Numbered from the stretch's first letter, positions 1-9,285 are shown. The stretch: DNA of 38,219 bases from an uncultured Anaeromyxobacter sp. (GCA_903874275.1 CAIQRS010000047.1:1-38219), one strand, 5' to 3'. A program made the numbers and translations. The notes: a model not told the origin generated them from the sequence alone.

Positions 1-93
1 GGGCCCCGGGGAAGTGGTCCCAACCCCCGAAAATGCGCCACCCCCTATGCCACCCCGGCCCTACACCGGAATGCCACCCCAGGTTCCCGGACA

Positions 94-130
94 AACAAAA
101 ACCCCCGAGACCCTTGCGGAATCTCGGGGG
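94..130 (-). terminator. Intrinsic terminator of tRNA-Pro
   Basis: On the minus strand a 9-bp perfect stem (CCCCCGAGA paired with TCTCGGGGG, plus-strand arms 102-110 and 122-130) is followed by TTTTTGTTTG. It lies 8 bases beyond the 3' end of the tRNA gene. This is a textbook Rho-independent terminator, so the tRNA is probably a single-gene transcript. Confidence 0.9.
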
Positions 131-138
131 CTACGAAG

Positions 139-212
<74 letters not shown>

Positions 213-230
213 GGTACGGCAGGGACGCGA

Positions 231-259
231 TAGGTAACACTCGCGACCCCGAGGGTCAA
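231..259 (-). promoter_or_regulatory. Sigma-70 type promoter for tRNA-Pro
   Basis: Minus strand: -35 TTGACC (254-259) and -10 TACCTA (231-236) with a 17-base spacer. The expected start point, near 224, lies about a dozen bases before the mature 5' end of the tRNA at 212. The -35 matches consensus at five of six positions. The assignment rests on sequence and position only. Confidence 0.6.
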
Positions 260-328
260 CCGCTTCGCCACACGGGGGAATTCGGCCGGATCGTCGAGCC
301 CGCGCCCCCGCCGGGCTACACTCCACCG

Positions 329-1522
329 ATGCCTTCGGCCCCCCCGCCGCCCTCCCGACCCGCCGGACTTCCCCCGGGGACGGTGAGCTGGCTCGAGATC
401 GACCTCGCCGCCCTGGCCGCCAACGTCCGTGCCTTCCAGGGTCGCCTGGGCGGCGCCCGGCTCGCCGCCGTCGTGAAGTCGGAGGCCTACGGCCACGGGG
501 TGGCCCTCGTCGCCCCCGCCGCGCTGCGCGCCGGCGCTTCCTGGCTCGCGGTCTGGGGCGCCAACGAGGGAATCCCGCTGCGCAACCTGGTCGGCCCGGA
601 CGTCCCCATCCTCTGCCTCGGCCACACGCCGCCGCAGGACTTCGCCGAGGCCGTCGCGGCCGACCTGCGCCTAACCCTCTACGACCCCTCGGCCATCCCG
701 GTGCTGGCGCGCGCGGCCCGCGCCCAGGGGCGCACCGCCCGCGTGCACCTCAAGCTCGAGACCGGAACCCACCGGCAGGGGCTGGAGGCCGGGGACGCGG
801 TGGCGCTGGCCCGCGCCGTGGCCGCCGAGCCGGAGGTCCTGCTGGAGGGGATCTCCACCCACTACGCCGACATCGAGGACACCACCGACCACGGCTACGC
901 CGAGTCGCAGATGGCGAGGTTCACGGACGGTGTCGATCGGGTCGCCGTCGCCGGCCCGCGCCCCACGGTGCGTCACACCGCCTGCTCGGCCGCCGCCATC
1001 CTCTTCCCCCGGACCCACTTCGACATGGCCCGCGTCGGCATCGGCCTCTACGGCCTCTGGCCATCGCGCGAGACGCTGGTCTCGGCGCGGGAACGCGGGC
1101 TCTCCGGGTTCGTGCTGTCGCCGGTGATGACCTGGAAGGCCTTGCTCGCCCAGGTGAAGGACGTCCCGGCCGGCGGCTACGTCGGCTACGGCCGGACCTG
1201 GCGGGCCCAGCGCCGCACCCGCATCGCGGTGATCCCGGTGGGCTACTTCGAGGGCTACTCCCGGGCGCTCTCATCGCGGGCCCACGTGCTGGTGCGCGGC
1301 CAGCGGGCGCCGGTGCTGGGGCGCGTCTGCATGAACATGTTCATGGTGGACGTCACCGACGTCCCCGATGCGGTTGCCGGCGACGTGGCGGTCCTGCTGG
1401 GGCGCGACGGGGAGGAGAGCGTGTCGGCCGAGGCCCTGGCCGGCTGGGCCGGCACCATCCACTACGAGATCACCACCCGGGTGAACCCGCTCCTGCCCCG
1501 GATCGCCGTCGGCGGACCCTGA
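329..1522 (+). CDS. alr: Alanine racemase (PLP-dependent)
   Basis: Interconverts L- and D-alanine in the cytoplasm, supplying D-Ala for peptidoglycan. The protein is 397 residues. The N-terminal TIM-barrel carries the PLP lysine in VVKSEAYGHG (K50 from this start). The C-terminal domain has the catalytic tyrosine region VGYGRTW, then IPVGYFEGYSR and GRVCMNMFMVDVT, the usual order for bacterial Alr. The lysine motif reads SEAYGHG where most family members have ANAYGHG. The start is uncertain: ATG 329 has no clear Shine-Dalgarno and adds a Pro-rich stretch, whereas the in-frame GTG at 383 (VSWLEIDL) sits where many Alr proteins begin. The reading frame extends up to 170, but that part overlaps the tRNA. 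It converges on the next gene with one base between stops. Confidence 0.95.
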   Translation: MPSAPPPPSRPAGLPPGTVSWLEIDLAALAANVRAFQGRLGGARLAAVVKSEAYGHGVALVAPAALRAGASWLAVWGANEGIPLRNLVGPDVPILCLGHTPPQDFAEAVAADLRLTLYDPSAIPVLARAARAQGRTARVHLKLETGTHRQGLEAGDAVALARAVAAEPEVLLEGISTHYADIEDTTDHGYAESQMARFTDGVDRVAVAGPRPTVRHTACSAAAILFPRTHFDMARVGIGLYGLWPSRETLVSARERGLSGFVLSPVMTWKALLAQVKDVPAGGYVGYGRTWRAQRRTRIAVIPVGYFEGYSRALSSRAHVLVRGQRAPVLGRVCMNMFMVDVTDVPDAVAGDVAVLLGRDGEESVSAEALAGWAGTIHYEITTRVNPLLPRIAVGGP

Positions 1523-1523
1523 C

Positions 1524-2084
1524 CTACTTCACCCAGGGTGACACGGCCTTGAACTCGGGCGTGGCCGCCTGGTGGAGCAGGTCGAAGATGGCGGTCTCGG
1601 CGGTGGTGACCACCGCCCCGGCCTGGCGGCACAGGTCCAGCCCGCGCACCCGGTGCTCCTCGGTCCGGCTCGACACCGCGTCGGCGCAGACCTGCACGTC
1701 GTAGCCCATGGCGACGAGGTCGCGCGTGGTCTGGAAGACGCAGACGTGGGTCTCCATGCCGGTGATCACCACCTGCTTCCTGCCCGTGGTCTCGAGCGTG
1801 CGCTGGAAGACCGGGTCGGCGCCGCAGGAGAAGTGCACCTTCTCGAGCGGAGGGGAGGGGAGCAGCTCGAGGAGCGCGGGAAGGGTGTGGCCGAGCCCCT
1901 TGGGATACTGCTCGGTGCAGAGCACCGGGAGGCCCAGCGTCTTCCCGCAGTGGATGAGGGCCCGGGCGTACTTCACCAGGCGTGCCAGGGTCTCGGGAGG
2001 CATGGCCGGGGTGAGCCGGTCCTGCACGTCCACGACCAGGATCACGGTGCGGTCGCGGTGGAGCTTGGGGTGGGGGGCGGGCAT
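1524..2084 (-). CDS. Isochorismatase-family cysteine hydrolase
   Basis: 186 residues, a single alpha/beta hydrolase domain of the isochorismatase/nicotinamidase superfamily. The catalytic triad is visible: D19 in LVVDVQD, K82 in LEKVHFS and C115 in THVCVFQTT; a cis-peptide-type GMET precedes the cysteine. TEQYPKGLG resembles the YcaC/YecD branch of hydrolases with unknown substrate more than true isochorismatases or nicotinamidases. It is the last gene of a minus-strand run, 12 bases after the stop of the ThDP enzyme, so co-transcription is likely. The family identity is secure; the substrate (an amide, carbamoyl or enol-ether compound) cannot be read from sequence. Confidence 0.9.
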   Translation of the reverse strand: MPAPHPKLHRDRTVILVVDVQDRLTPAMPPETLARLVKYARALIHCGKTLGLPVLCTEQYPKGLGHTLPALLELLPSPPLEKVHFSCGADPVFQRTLETTGRKQVVITGMETHVCVFQTTRDLVAMGYDVQVCADAVSSRTEEHRVRGLDLCRQAGAVVTTAETAIFDLLHQAATPEFKAVSPWVK

Positions 2085-2096
2085 GGCGTTCTCCGT

Positions 2097-3749
2097 TCAG
2101 ACGGCGTAGCCGGCAGCGCCCGACGAAGCGGCGGCCTCCGGGTCGATGGCGACGTCCACACAGTAGACGGTCCCGGAGGCGAAGGCGCGGTCCAGGGCGG
2201 CGGGCAGGTCGGCCGGGTCGTCCACGTGCTCCCCCTGGCCACCGAAGGCCTCCACCACCCGGTCGTACCGGGTGGATGCCAGCCGCGTGGCCGGGCTCTT
2301 CTCCTCCCCGTACATGTTGCGCTGCGGGATGAGGATCTGCCCCCAGGCGGCGTCGTTGCCGACCACCACCACCATGGGGAGCTTGAAGCGGACCGCGGTC
2401 TCGAAGTCGAAGCCGTTCAGGCCGAAGGAGCCGTCCCCCTGGATGACCAGCACCGGCCGCTCCGGGGCGAGCGTCTTCGCCGCCAGAGCGAAGGGCGCGC
2501 CCACGCCCAGGCAGCCCAGCGGCCCCGGGTCGAGCCAGCGCCCGGGCCGTGGAAGCTGGATGCTCTTCGCCGCAACGGCCACCACGTTTCCGCCGTCGGC
2601 CACGAAGGTGACGTCCCCGGCGCGCCGGGCCGCCAGGTCGATCTCCTTGCCCAGCCGGAAGTGGTGGATGGGGCGCTGGGCGCTCTGCTCGAAGGCCGCC
2701 TGCCTCTCGAGCCGGACCGCCTCGCTGGCCCGCAGGCGCGTTCGCCAGGCCGCCGCCCCGGGGATGGCGCCGGCCCCGGCCTCCAACTGGTCGAGCACGC
2801 TCCGTGAATCGCCCACGATGCCCGCGTCGATGCGCCGGTTGCGCCCGATCTCGGCCGCCTCGACGTCCACCTGGATCACCCGCGCCCCCGAGGCGATGGT
2901 GGGCTCGCTCCCGTAGCCCACCCGGAAGTCGAGCGGGGTGCCGACCACCAGCACCACGTCGGCCTCGCCGAGGGCCTCCTTGCGGGTGTGCTGGAAGAAG
3001 CAGGGGTGGCCGGGGGGCAGGCAGCCGCGCCCCATGCCGTTCAGGTAGACCGGGATCCCGGTGCGGGTGGCGAACCGGTCGAGCGCCTGCGGGGCGTCGT
3101 CCCACCAGATGGAGGAGCCGCCCAGGAGCACGGGCCGGTCGGCCCCGGCGAGCAGCGCCAGGGCCTGGTCGATCTTGCGCGGGTCGCCCGGGCAGCGGGC
3201 ATCGGTGCGGTAGCCGGTGAGAGCGTCGGCCGTGGACGCGTCGGCGCCGTTCGAGAGCACGTCCCAGGGGATCTCGAGGAAGACCGGCCCGGGCCGGCCG
3301 GCGCGGGCCACGCGGAAGGCCTTCGCCATGTATCCGGGGAGCAGCTCGGGCGAAGGGACCCGGTCGCTCCACTTGGTGATGCCCTGGAAGAGCTGGGTCT
3401 GCGGCATCTCCTGGAGGGACCCGCGCCCCTGGTTGAAGGTGGGGGCGGCGCCGCCGATGAGCAGCAGCGGCACGTTGGCCGCCCAGGCGTTGGCGACCCC
3501 GGTGATCGCGTCGGTCACGCCCGGACCGGCGGTGACGATGGCCACGCCCACGCCGCGGGTGAGGCGGGCCCAGGCGTCGGCGGCGTGGGCCGCGGCCTGC
3601 TCGTGGCGGGTGTCCACGATGTGGATCCCCTCCTCGACGAGCCCGACGTAGATGGGCGCGACGTGGAGGCCGGAGAGGGTGAAGACCGTTCCCACCCCCT
3701 CCTTCTTCAGCATGCGGGCGACGAGCTGGCCACCGGTGAGCATGTCCAT
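2097..3749 (-). CDS. Thiamine-diphosphate enzyme, acetolactate synthase-like
   Basis: 550 residues with the three-domain ThDP fold: the N-terminal Pyr domain has the cofactor-activating glutamate (E50 in DTRHEQAAAHAADA), then a central domain, then a PP domain with the metal/ThDP motif GDGSFG (D439) and its asparagine in VVGNDAAWG (N465, 26 residues later). Length and motifs fit acetolactate synthase, 2-hydroxyacyl-CoA lyase and oxalyl-CoA decarboxylase relatives. No regulatory small subunit (ilvN) lies nearby and no other branched-chain synthesis gene adjoins it, so a housekeeping IlvB role is unlikely. Start ATG 3749 gives MDMLTGG; a second ATG two codons on is equally possible. It follows the ferredoxin gene by 103 bases and precedes the hydrolase by 12. 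The substrate is unknown. Confidence 0.88.
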   Translation of the reverse strand: MDMLTGGQLVARMLKKEGVGTVFTLSGLHVAPIYVGLVEEGIHIVDTRHEQAAAHAADAWARLTRGVGVAIVTAGPGVTDAITGVANAWAANVPLLLIGGAAPTFNQGRGSLQEMPQTQLFQGITKWSDRVPSPELLPGYMAKAFRVARAGRPGPVFLEIPWDVLSNGADASTADALTGYRTDARCPGDPRKIDQALALLAGADRPVLLGGSSIWWDDAPQALDRFATRTGIPVYLNGMGRGCLPPGHPCFFQHTRKEALGEADVVLVVGTPLDFRVGYGSEPTIASGARVIQVDVEAAEIGRNRRIDAGIVGDSRSVLDQLEAGAGAIPGAAAWRTRLRASEAVRLERQAAFEQSAQRPIHHFRLGKEIDLAARRAGDVTFVADGGNVVAVAAKSIQLPRPGRWLDPGPLGCLGVGAPFALAAKTLAPERPVLVIQGDGSFGLNGFDFETAVRFKLPMVVVVGNDAAWGQILIPQRNMYGEEKSPATRLASTRYDRVVEAFGGQGEHVDDPADLPAALDRAFASGTVYCVDVAIDPEAAASSGAAGYAV

Positions 3750-3788
3750 GGCGTGCCTTCTAATGGCCGCGGGGCCCGGAAACGACGA

Positions 3789-3816
3789 ACCCCGCGCGCC
3801 TTTCGACGTGCGGGGT
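3789..3816 (-). terminator. Possible weak terminator or processing hairpin after ferredoxin
   Basis: Between the ferredoxin stop and the ThDP enzyme start, the arms ACCCCGC and GCGGGGT can pair on the minus strand. The following sequence (TCGTCGTTT) has only a poor T tract. It may attenuate transcription between the two genes rather than end it. Confidence 0.3.
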
Positions 3817-3852
3817 CCGTGGATCCGGCTCGCGCTCTCGCGCGGGGAAGCT

Positions 3853-4158
3853 CTAGGCCTTGCGGAACCGGGACAGGTTCGCCGGCAGCTCGCCCAGCGC
3901 CGGGAAGGTCTTGTCGGCGTGGATCGTGGCCAGCTTGGCGTAGTTCTGCTCCTCGGTCTCGGGACGGGCCGGGTCCGGCACGCAGCAGTCCACCGGGCAG
4001 ACCGCGGCGCAGGCCTCCTCGTCGTGGAAGCCGACGCACTCGGTGCAGAGGTCGGCGTTGATGATGTAGATGTCATCGCCCTGGGTGATGGCGCCGTTCG
4101 GGCACTCGGGCTCGCACGCGCCGCAGTTGATGCACTCCTCGGTGATGATGGTCGCCAT
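3853..4158 (-). CDS. 2[4Fe-4S] ferredoxin, Alvin/YfhL type
   Basis: 101-residue soluble electron carrier. The first cluster uses C9, C12, C15 and a following CP at C19. The second uses C38, C41, C50 and C54, with the eight-residue insertion between its second and third cysteines and the C-terminal extension that define the Allochromatium vinosum-type (YfhL) ferredoxins. These have unusually low and split redox potentials. Two more cysteines, C58 and C59, follow. Start ATG 4158 has AGGAG 11 bases upstream. It is the first gene after a divergent promoter region shared with rlmE. Its partner is unknown; the downstream ThDP enzyme is a candidate by position only. Confidence 0.95.
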   Translation of the reverse strand: MATIITEECINCGACEPECPNGAITQGDDIYIINADLCTECVGFHDEEACAAVCPVDCCVPDPARPETEEQNYAKLATIHADKTFPALGELPANLSRFRKA

Positions 4159-4205
4159 GGGTCTCGCTTCTCCTGGAGAGGTCCCGATCCGGTCGGGGGA
4201 CGAGG

Positions 4206-4234
4206 GTTATCCGACGTAGGCCGGGACTCGTCAA
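4206..4234 (-). promoter_or_regulatory. Probable promoter of the ferredoxin gene
   Basis: Minus strand: TTGACG (4229-4234), 17-base spacer, GATAAC (4206-4211). The predicted start, near 4199, leaves a leader of about 40 bases before the ferredoxin ATG. It lies in the divergent gap shared with rlmE. Confidence 0.5.
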
Positions 4235-4286
4235 GGGGCGGGCAGGCGCGGGATGCGGTATGAGGAGTGGACCATCCTGGTACGCA

Positions 4287-4886
4287 ATGGCGAAGCCCTA
4301 CGACCCCAAGGACCGATTCTTCCAGAAGGCCAAGGAGCAGGGTTTTCGCGCCCGATCCGCCTTCAAGATCGAGGAGATCCTCCGGCGGCAGAAGCTGCTC
4401 GGGAAGGGAGGGTCGGTGCTCGATCTGGGAGCAGCGCCGGGCGGGTTCCTCCAGGTGCTGGCCGAGGTGGTTGGCCCGAAGGGCGCGGCCGTCGGGGTGG
4501 ACATCGTCGAGATCCGGGCGCTCGGGAAGCCCTGGGTGAGGACCGCGGTGCTGGACCTGCTCGCGCCCGACGCGCTCGACCGCATCCGCGAGCTTCACCC
4601 CGGACGGTTCGACCTGGTGACGAGTGACATGGCGCCGAAGACCATCGGCGTGAAGGTGACCGACGAGGCGAGGTCGCTCGAGCTCTCCCGCATGGCGCTC
4701 GACGTCGCCGGCGAGACGCTCAAGCTCGGCGGTTCCTTCGTGGTGAAGGTCTTCATGGGGGGCGACTTCCCGATCTTCCAGAAGGAGGTGCGCGCCCGGT
4801 TTGGGAAGGTGGACGTGGTGCGCCCCGAGGCCACGCGGGAGCGCAGCTTCGAGGTCTTCGTGGTGGGGCGGCTCTTCCGGGAGTGA
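4287..4886 (+). CDS. rlmE: 23S rRNA 2'-O-ribose methyltransferase RlmE (FtsJ)
   Basis: 199 residues. Methylates the 2'-OH of the conserved uridine (U2552 in E. coli numbering) of 23S rRNA, a late step in large-subunit assembly. The SAM motif I is VLDLGAAPGGF (residues 44-54). The K-D-K-E catalytic tetrad is K27 (SAFK), D114 (TSDMAP), K154 (VVKVF) and E189 (RSFEVF). I chose ATG 4287 because MAKPYDPKD matches the usual family N-terminus. An in-frame ATG at 4260 would add nine residues; GAGGAG just after it is about 16 bases from ATG 4287, rather far. Single gene, followed by an 84-base gap to the ABC transporter. Confidence 0.95.
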   Translation: MAKPYDPKDRFFQKAKEQGFRARSAFKIEEILRRQKLLGKGGSVLDLGAAPGGFLQVLAEVVGPKGAAVGVDIVEIRALGKPWVRTAVLDLLAPDALDRIRELHPGRFDLVTSDMAPKTIGVKVTDEARSLELSRMALDVAGETLKLGGSFVVKVFMGGDFPIFQKEVRARFGKVDVVRPEATRERSFEVFVVGRLFRE

Positions 4887-4970
4887 GGCCGCCCCGATTG
4901 GGTAGCGGCGCCCCTGGCGTGAAGGGCGTAGCGTTCCAGGGAGTGAAGCGTCCGGGAGAGGGGGGCCGCC

Positions 4971-5684
4971 ATGCCCGCCACGTCGCCCGCATTCGAGGCG
5001 GTGGGGATCACCAAGGTCTACCGGATGGGCGAGGTCGAGGTTCACGCCCTCCGCGGCGTGAGCCTCAGGATCTGGGACGGGGAGTTCGTGGTGATCCTGG
5101 GACCGTCGGGTTCCGGGAAGTCCACCCTGCTGAACGTGCTGGGGGGGCTCGACGCTCCCTCGGCGGGGGTGGTGCGCTACCGGGACCACGACCTGGCCCG
5201 CGCCGACGACCGGGCGCTCACGGCCTACCGGCGCGAGCACGTGGGATTCGTCTTCCAGTTCTACAACCTGGTCCCGAGCCTCACCGCCCGCGAGAACGTC
5301 GCCCTCGCCGCCGAGATCGCGACCGACCCCCTTCCCGCAGAGGAGGCGCTGGGACGCGTCGGGCTCTCGGAGCGGCTCGATCACTTCCCGTCGCAGCTCT
5401 CCGGCGGTGAGCAGCAGCGCGTGGCCATCGCCCGGGCCATCGCCAAGCGACCCGACGTCCTGCTCTGCGACGAGCCCACCGGTGCCCTCGACGCCGCCAC
5501 CGGCCGCTCGGTTCTCGAGGTCCTCGACCGCGTCAACCGCGAACTGGGCACCACCGTCGCGGTGATCACCCACAACGCCTCCATCGGGGGGATGGCCGAC
5601 CGGGTGGTCCGGATGGCGGACGGGCGGATCGCGGCCGAGATCCGGAACGAGCGGCGGGTCTCCGCCGGGGAGATCTCCTGGTGA
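4971..5684 (+). CDS. ABC transporter ATP-binding protein (MacB/LolD type)
   Basis: 237-residue nucleotide-binding subunit of an exporter. Walker [11 protein letters not shown]-loop VFQFYNLV, signature [14 protein letters not shown], Walker [13 protein letters not shown] and the H-loop histidine in VITHN are all intact. The GGLD and EPTGALD wording is typical of the LolD/MacB/DevA group, which works with FtsX-fold permeases and moves substrates from the periplasm or outer leaflet rather than through a classical pore. GGGAGAGG precedes the ATG. Its TGA overlaps the GTG of the permease by four bases (GTGA), indicating translational coupling. Confidence 0.95.
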   Translation: MPATSPAFEAVGITKVYRMGEVEVHALRGVSLRIWDGEFVVILGPSGSGKSTLLNVLGGLDAPSAGVVRYRDHDLARADDRALTAYRREHVGFVFQFYNLVPSLTARENVALAAEIATDPLPAEEALGRVGLSERLDHFPSQLSGGEQQRVAIARAIAKRPDVLLCDEPTGALDAATGRSVLEVLDRVNRELGTTVAVITHNASIGGMADRVVRMADGRIAAEIRNERRVSAGEISW

Positions 5685-8044
5685 GGGCCCTCACCAGGAA
5701 GCTCTCGCGGGAGATCCTGCGCACGCGCGGGCAGGGGATCGCAATCGCCGCCCTGGTCGCCTGCGCCGTCGCCACCTTCGTGGGCGCCGTGACGACCTGG
5801 AGGGCCCTGCAGCGCACCCGGGACGTGCTCTACGAGACCCACCGCTTCCCGCACGTCTTCGCCGAGCTGGTGCGCGCCCCGGAGGCCCTGGCGTCCCGCC
5901 TGGCGGCCCTTCCCGGCGTCGCGGCGGTGGAGACCCGGGTCATGACGGAGGCGCTGGTGGACATCCCGGGCCTGCCCGACCCCGCCAGCGCGCTGCTCCG
6001 CTCCGTCCCCGACGAGGGCGAGCCGCGGCTCGACCGGCTGCACCTGCGCGAGGGAAGATCGGTCTCGCCGGGTGCCGCCGACGAGGTGGTGATGAGCGAG
6101 GGCTTCGCGAAGGCAAACCGGATCCGCCCCGGGGACCGGATCTCGGCCGTCATCGACGGCCGGTGGAAGGTGCTCCGCGTGGTGGGGGTGGGAGGATCGC
6201 CGGAGCACGTCTTCACGGTTCGTCCGGGCGGGATCCTCAACGACGACCTCCACTACGGAGTGCTGTGGATGTCCCGGCGGGCCCTCGCCGCCGCCCTCGA
6301 CCTCACCGGCGCGTTCAACGCCGTGGGCGTGCGGCTCGCGCCCGGAGCCAGGGAGGAGCCGGTGATCGCCGGGATCGACCGGATGCTCGCGCCCTGGGGC
6401 GGGCGGGGCGCCTACGGCCGCGACCTCCAGACCTCCCACCGGCTCGTCACCGACGAGATCGGGCAGATGAAGGTGATGGCCACGACCATCCCGGTGGTCA
6501 TCCTGGGCGTGGCGGCCTTCCTCCTCGCCCTGGTCCTCTCCCGGCTGGTCGCCACCCAGCGCATGCAGGTCGGCACGCTGAAGGCCCTGGGATACGGGGA
6601 CGGAGCCGTCGGGGGGCACTACGCGGCGATGGCGCTCGTGCTGGTGGCGGCCGGGACGGCGGTGGGGGTGGCCGGTGGCTACTGGCTCGGGAGTTCCCTC
6701 TCGGGGATGTACGCCCGGTACTATCGCTTCCCGGCCATCCTGTACGAGGCCGAGCCGGCGGTGGGGCTCGCCGCCGCGATCCTGGCCGCGGCGGTTGCCC
6801 TCGTGGCCGTCGCCGGCGCGGTGCGGCGGGCGGTGCGCCTCGCCCCGGCCGAGGCCATGCGCCCCGAGGCGCCGCCCACCTTCCACCCCTCCTGGCTGGA
6901 GCGTGCCGGGCTGGGGAGGCTCCTCTCCCCGGCGGGCCGGATGGTGCTCCGGGACCTGGGGCGCAGGCCCACCCGGGCGGCGCTCTCCGCGCTCGGGATC
7001 GGCGCCGCGGTGGCCTGCACCATGGTGGCCGCCTTCACGCGCGACGCCTCCTCCACGCTGGTGGACCACGAGTTCGGCCGGGTGGCCCGGGAGGACCTGG
7101 CGGTCCACTTCACGCAGGCGCTCCACGCCGGAGCCGCGCGGGAGTTGCGGTCGCTTCCCGGGGTGTGGGACGTGGAACCCTTCCGCGCCATCCCCGCCAG
7201 CGTGGAGTCGGGTCACCGGCGCCACCGCATCGCCGTCCTCGGACTCGACCCCGGCGGACGCCTGCACCGGGTCGTGGACGCGCGGCGCGGCGGGGTGGAG
7301 ATCCCTCCGGCGGGAGTCGTCGTGAGCCGGCGGCTCGCCGGGAAGCTCCAGGTCGGCCCGGGGGATCCGATCCGGCTGGTCTTCCAGGACGGGGCGCGCC
7401 GGTCCGCCGAGGTTCCGGTGGTGGCGCTCGTCGATGACCTCGTGGGGCTGCAGGTCGTGATGGACCGGGAGGCCCTGAACCGGATCGCCGGCGACGGGTC
7501 GCTGGTCTCGGGGGCGTACCTGGCGATCGAGCCCGGAGCGTCGGGTGACGTCGGGAAGCTGCTGCGGCGGATGCCCCGCGTCGGGGGCGTCGCGCTGGCC
7601 GACGCCACCCGGAGCTCGGTCGAGCGGATGATGGAGGACAGCCTGCTCTGGTTCACCGGCATCCTGACCCTCTTCGCGGTCCTCATCTCCGTGGGGGTGG
7701 TTTACAACGGCGCCCGGATGGCGCTCGCCGAGCGGGAGCGGGAGCTGGCCACGCTCCGGGTGATCGGATTCACCGTGGGCGAATCGTGGCGGATCGCGGT
7801 CGGCGAGCTGGCGGTCCAGGTGGTGGCCGGCCTGCCGGTCGGCTGGCTGGCCGGATGGGGTTTCGTCGAGCTGACCGTCTGGGCGACCTCCTCCGACCTG
7901 ATGCGCCTGCCCGCGGTGGTCACCCTGGCCAACGCGGGGCGCGCCACGGCGGTGGTGGTGGTCGCGGCGGTGGTCGTGGCGCTCTGGTCGCGGCGCTGGC
8001 TCTCGCGGCTCGACCTGGTCTCGGTCCTCAAGGCGAAGGAGTGA
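5681..8044 (+). CDS. ABC transporter permease with two FtsX domains
   Basis: 787 residues, starting with GTG inside the stop of the ATPase gene. About eight membrane helices are visible: one near residues 20-41, three around 268-383 forming the first FtsX module, another near 435-455, and three around 660-775 forming the second. Large hydrophilic, presumably periplasmic, regions lie after helix 1 and helix 5. This duplicated 1+3+1+3 layout is the single-chain permease type (YbbP/DevC-like) rather than MacB, whose ATPase is fused. It is followed four bases later by the membrane-fusion protein, completing an export operon. The substrate is unknown. Confidence 0.93.
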   Translation: MRALTRKLSREILRTRGQGIAIAALVACAVATFVGAVTTWRALQRTRDVLYETHRFPHVFAELVRAPEALASRLAALPGVAAVETRVMTEALVDIPGLPDPASALLRSVPDEGEPRLDRLHLREGRSVSPGAADEVVMSEGFAKANRIRPGDRISAVIDGRWKVLRVVGVGGSPEHVFTVRPGGILNDDLHYGVLWMSRRALAAALDLTGAFNAVGVRLAPGAREEPVIAGIDRMLAPWGGRGAYGRDLQTSHRLVTDEIGQMKVMATTIPVVILGVAAFLLALVLSRLVATQRMQVGTLKALGYGDGAVGGHYAAMALVLVAAGTAVGVAGGYWLGSSLSGMYARYYRFPAILYEAEPAVGLAAAILAAAVALVAVAGAVRRAVRLAPAEAMRPEAPPTFHPSWLERAGLGRLLSPAGRMVLRDLGRRPTRAALSALGIGAAVACTMVAAFTRDASSTLVDHEFGRVAREDLAVHFTQALHAGAARELRSLPGVWDVEPFRAIPASVESGHRRHRIAVLGLDPGGRLHRVVDARRGGVEIPPAGVVVSRRLAGKLQVGPGDPIRLVFQDGARRSAEVPVVALVDDLVGLQVVMDREALNRIAGDGSLVSGAYLAIEPGASGDVGKLLRRMPRVGGVALADATRSSVERMMEDSLLWFTGILTLFAVLISVGVVYNGARMALAERERELATLRVIGFTVGESWRIAVGELAVQVVAGLPVGWLAGWGFVELTVWATSSDLMRLPAVVTLANAGRATAVVVVAAVVVALWSRRWLSRLDLVSVLKAKE

Positions 8045-8048
8045 AGCC

Positions 8049-9248
8049 ATGAAGGTGCGAACCGTCCTCACCGCCGGCGCCGGGCTCCTCGGGCTTGCGG
8101 CGGCCGCGTGGCTCCTCCGGCCGGGCCCGCTCCCCGTGGAGGTCGGAAAGGTCGGGCGCGGCGCGCTGCGGGTCACCGTGGAGGGGCCTGGCAAGGCCCG
8201 CGTCCTGGACCGCTTCGTCGTCACCGCCCCGGTTCCCGGTCACCTGGCCCGGGTGACGGCCAGGGCGGGCGACGCCGTCGGTGCCGGGGCGGTGGTCGCC
8301 GTCGTCCAGCCGGCCACGCCCGCTCCCCTGGACGACCGCACCCGCGCCGAGCTCCGGGCGCGCCTCGCGGCGGCACGCGCGGCGGAGGCCGAGGCCCGGG
8401 CAGCCCAGGATCGGGCCGGCCACGTGGCGGCCCAGGCGAAGCGGGAGCGGGAGCGCACCCGCTCGCTGGCCGCCGCCGGGTCGGTGACGGCCCGGGATCT
8501 CGACCTGGCGGAGTCCACGGCCGAGGAGAGCGCCCACGCCCTGGACATGGCCGGGGCGGCGCTCCTGCGGGCCGGTCGGGAGGTGGAGGCGACCGAGGCG
8601 CTGCTCGGGGCGCGCGCCGCTCCGGTCGGGAAGGGCGTGGAGGTCCGGGCGCCGGCGGGTGGCCGGGTGCTCCGGGTCCTCCAGGAGAGCGAGGGGCCGG
8701 TGGCGGCGGGAACGCCGCTGCTGGAGATCGGGGATCCGGGGCGCATCGAGCTGCGGTTCGACCTGCTCACCAGCGAGGCGGTGCGCGTCCGGGCCGGGGC
8801 GCCGGTGGACGTCGTCAACTGGGGCGGGGACCAGGTGCTCGCCGGGCGGGTGCGGATGGTCGAGCCCTCCGCCTTCACGAAGGTCTCCGCCCTCGGCGTG
8901 GAGGAGCAGCGGGTGTACGTCCTCGTGGACCCGGCAACCCCGGGAGCCTGGGCCCCGCTCTCCGACGGCTACGCGGCCGACGGGAGGATCGTGGTGGCGG
9001 AGCGCCCCGACGCACTGCAGGTCCCCTCCGGCGCCCTCTTCCGGATGGACGGGGGCTGGGCCGTCTTCGTGCTCGACGGTGGACGGGCCCGGCTCCGCAA
9101 GGTCCGCATCGGGGACGCGGCCGGGACGGCCGTCGAGGTGGTCGAGGGTCTCGCGGAAGGCGACCAGGTCCTGGTCCACCCCGGCGACAAGGTGACCGAG
9201 GGAGCGCGGGTCCGCGCCTCCTCTGGGCCCACGGGGCGCTCGACCTAG
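8049..9248 (+). CDS. Periplasmic membrane-fusion protein (HlyD/RND family)
   Basis: 399 residues. A single N-terminal signal anchor (about residues 5-24) precedes a periplasmic body: a split biotinyl-lipoyl half-motif (FVVTAPVPGHLARV), a long Ala/Arg/Glu-rich coiled-coil hairpin of roughly 95 residues, the second half-motif (VEVRAPAGGRVLRV), a beta-barrel, and a C-terminal membrane-proximal domain. AAGGAG lies upstream of ATG 8049, four bases after the permease stop. It should link the ABC permease to an outer-membrane channel; no TolC-like gene is in the window, so a shared TolC encoded elsewhere is likely. This is the last gene before a convergent junction with tyrS. Confidence 0.92.
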   Translation: MKVRTVLTAGAGLLGLAAAAWLLRPGPLPVEVGKVGRGALRVTVEGPGKARVLDRFVVTAPVPGHLARVTARAGDAVGAGAVVAVVQPATPAPLDDRTRAELRARLAAARAAEAEARAAQDRAGHVAAQAKRERERTRSLAAAGSVTARDLDLAESTAEESAHALDMAGAALLRAGREVEATEALLGARAAPVGKGVEVRAPAGGRVLRVLQESEGPVAAGTPLLEIGDPGRIELRFDLLTSEAVRVRAGAPVDVVNWGGDQVLAGRVRMVEPSAFTKVSALGVEEQRVYVLVDPATPGAWAPLSDGYAADGRIVVAERPDALQVPSGALFRMDGGWAVFVLDGGRARLRKVRIGDAAGTAVEVVEGLAEGDQVLVHPGDKVTEGARVRASSGPTGRST

Positions 9249-9285
9249 GGGAGGGCTTCCCCCCGGTGAGGCGCACCCTGGCGGC

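Noticed and set aside
4260-4286. Upstream ATG for rlmE
   Set aside because: Nine extra residues do not match the family, whose proteins usually begin near the AKPYDPKD segment; kept only as an alternative.
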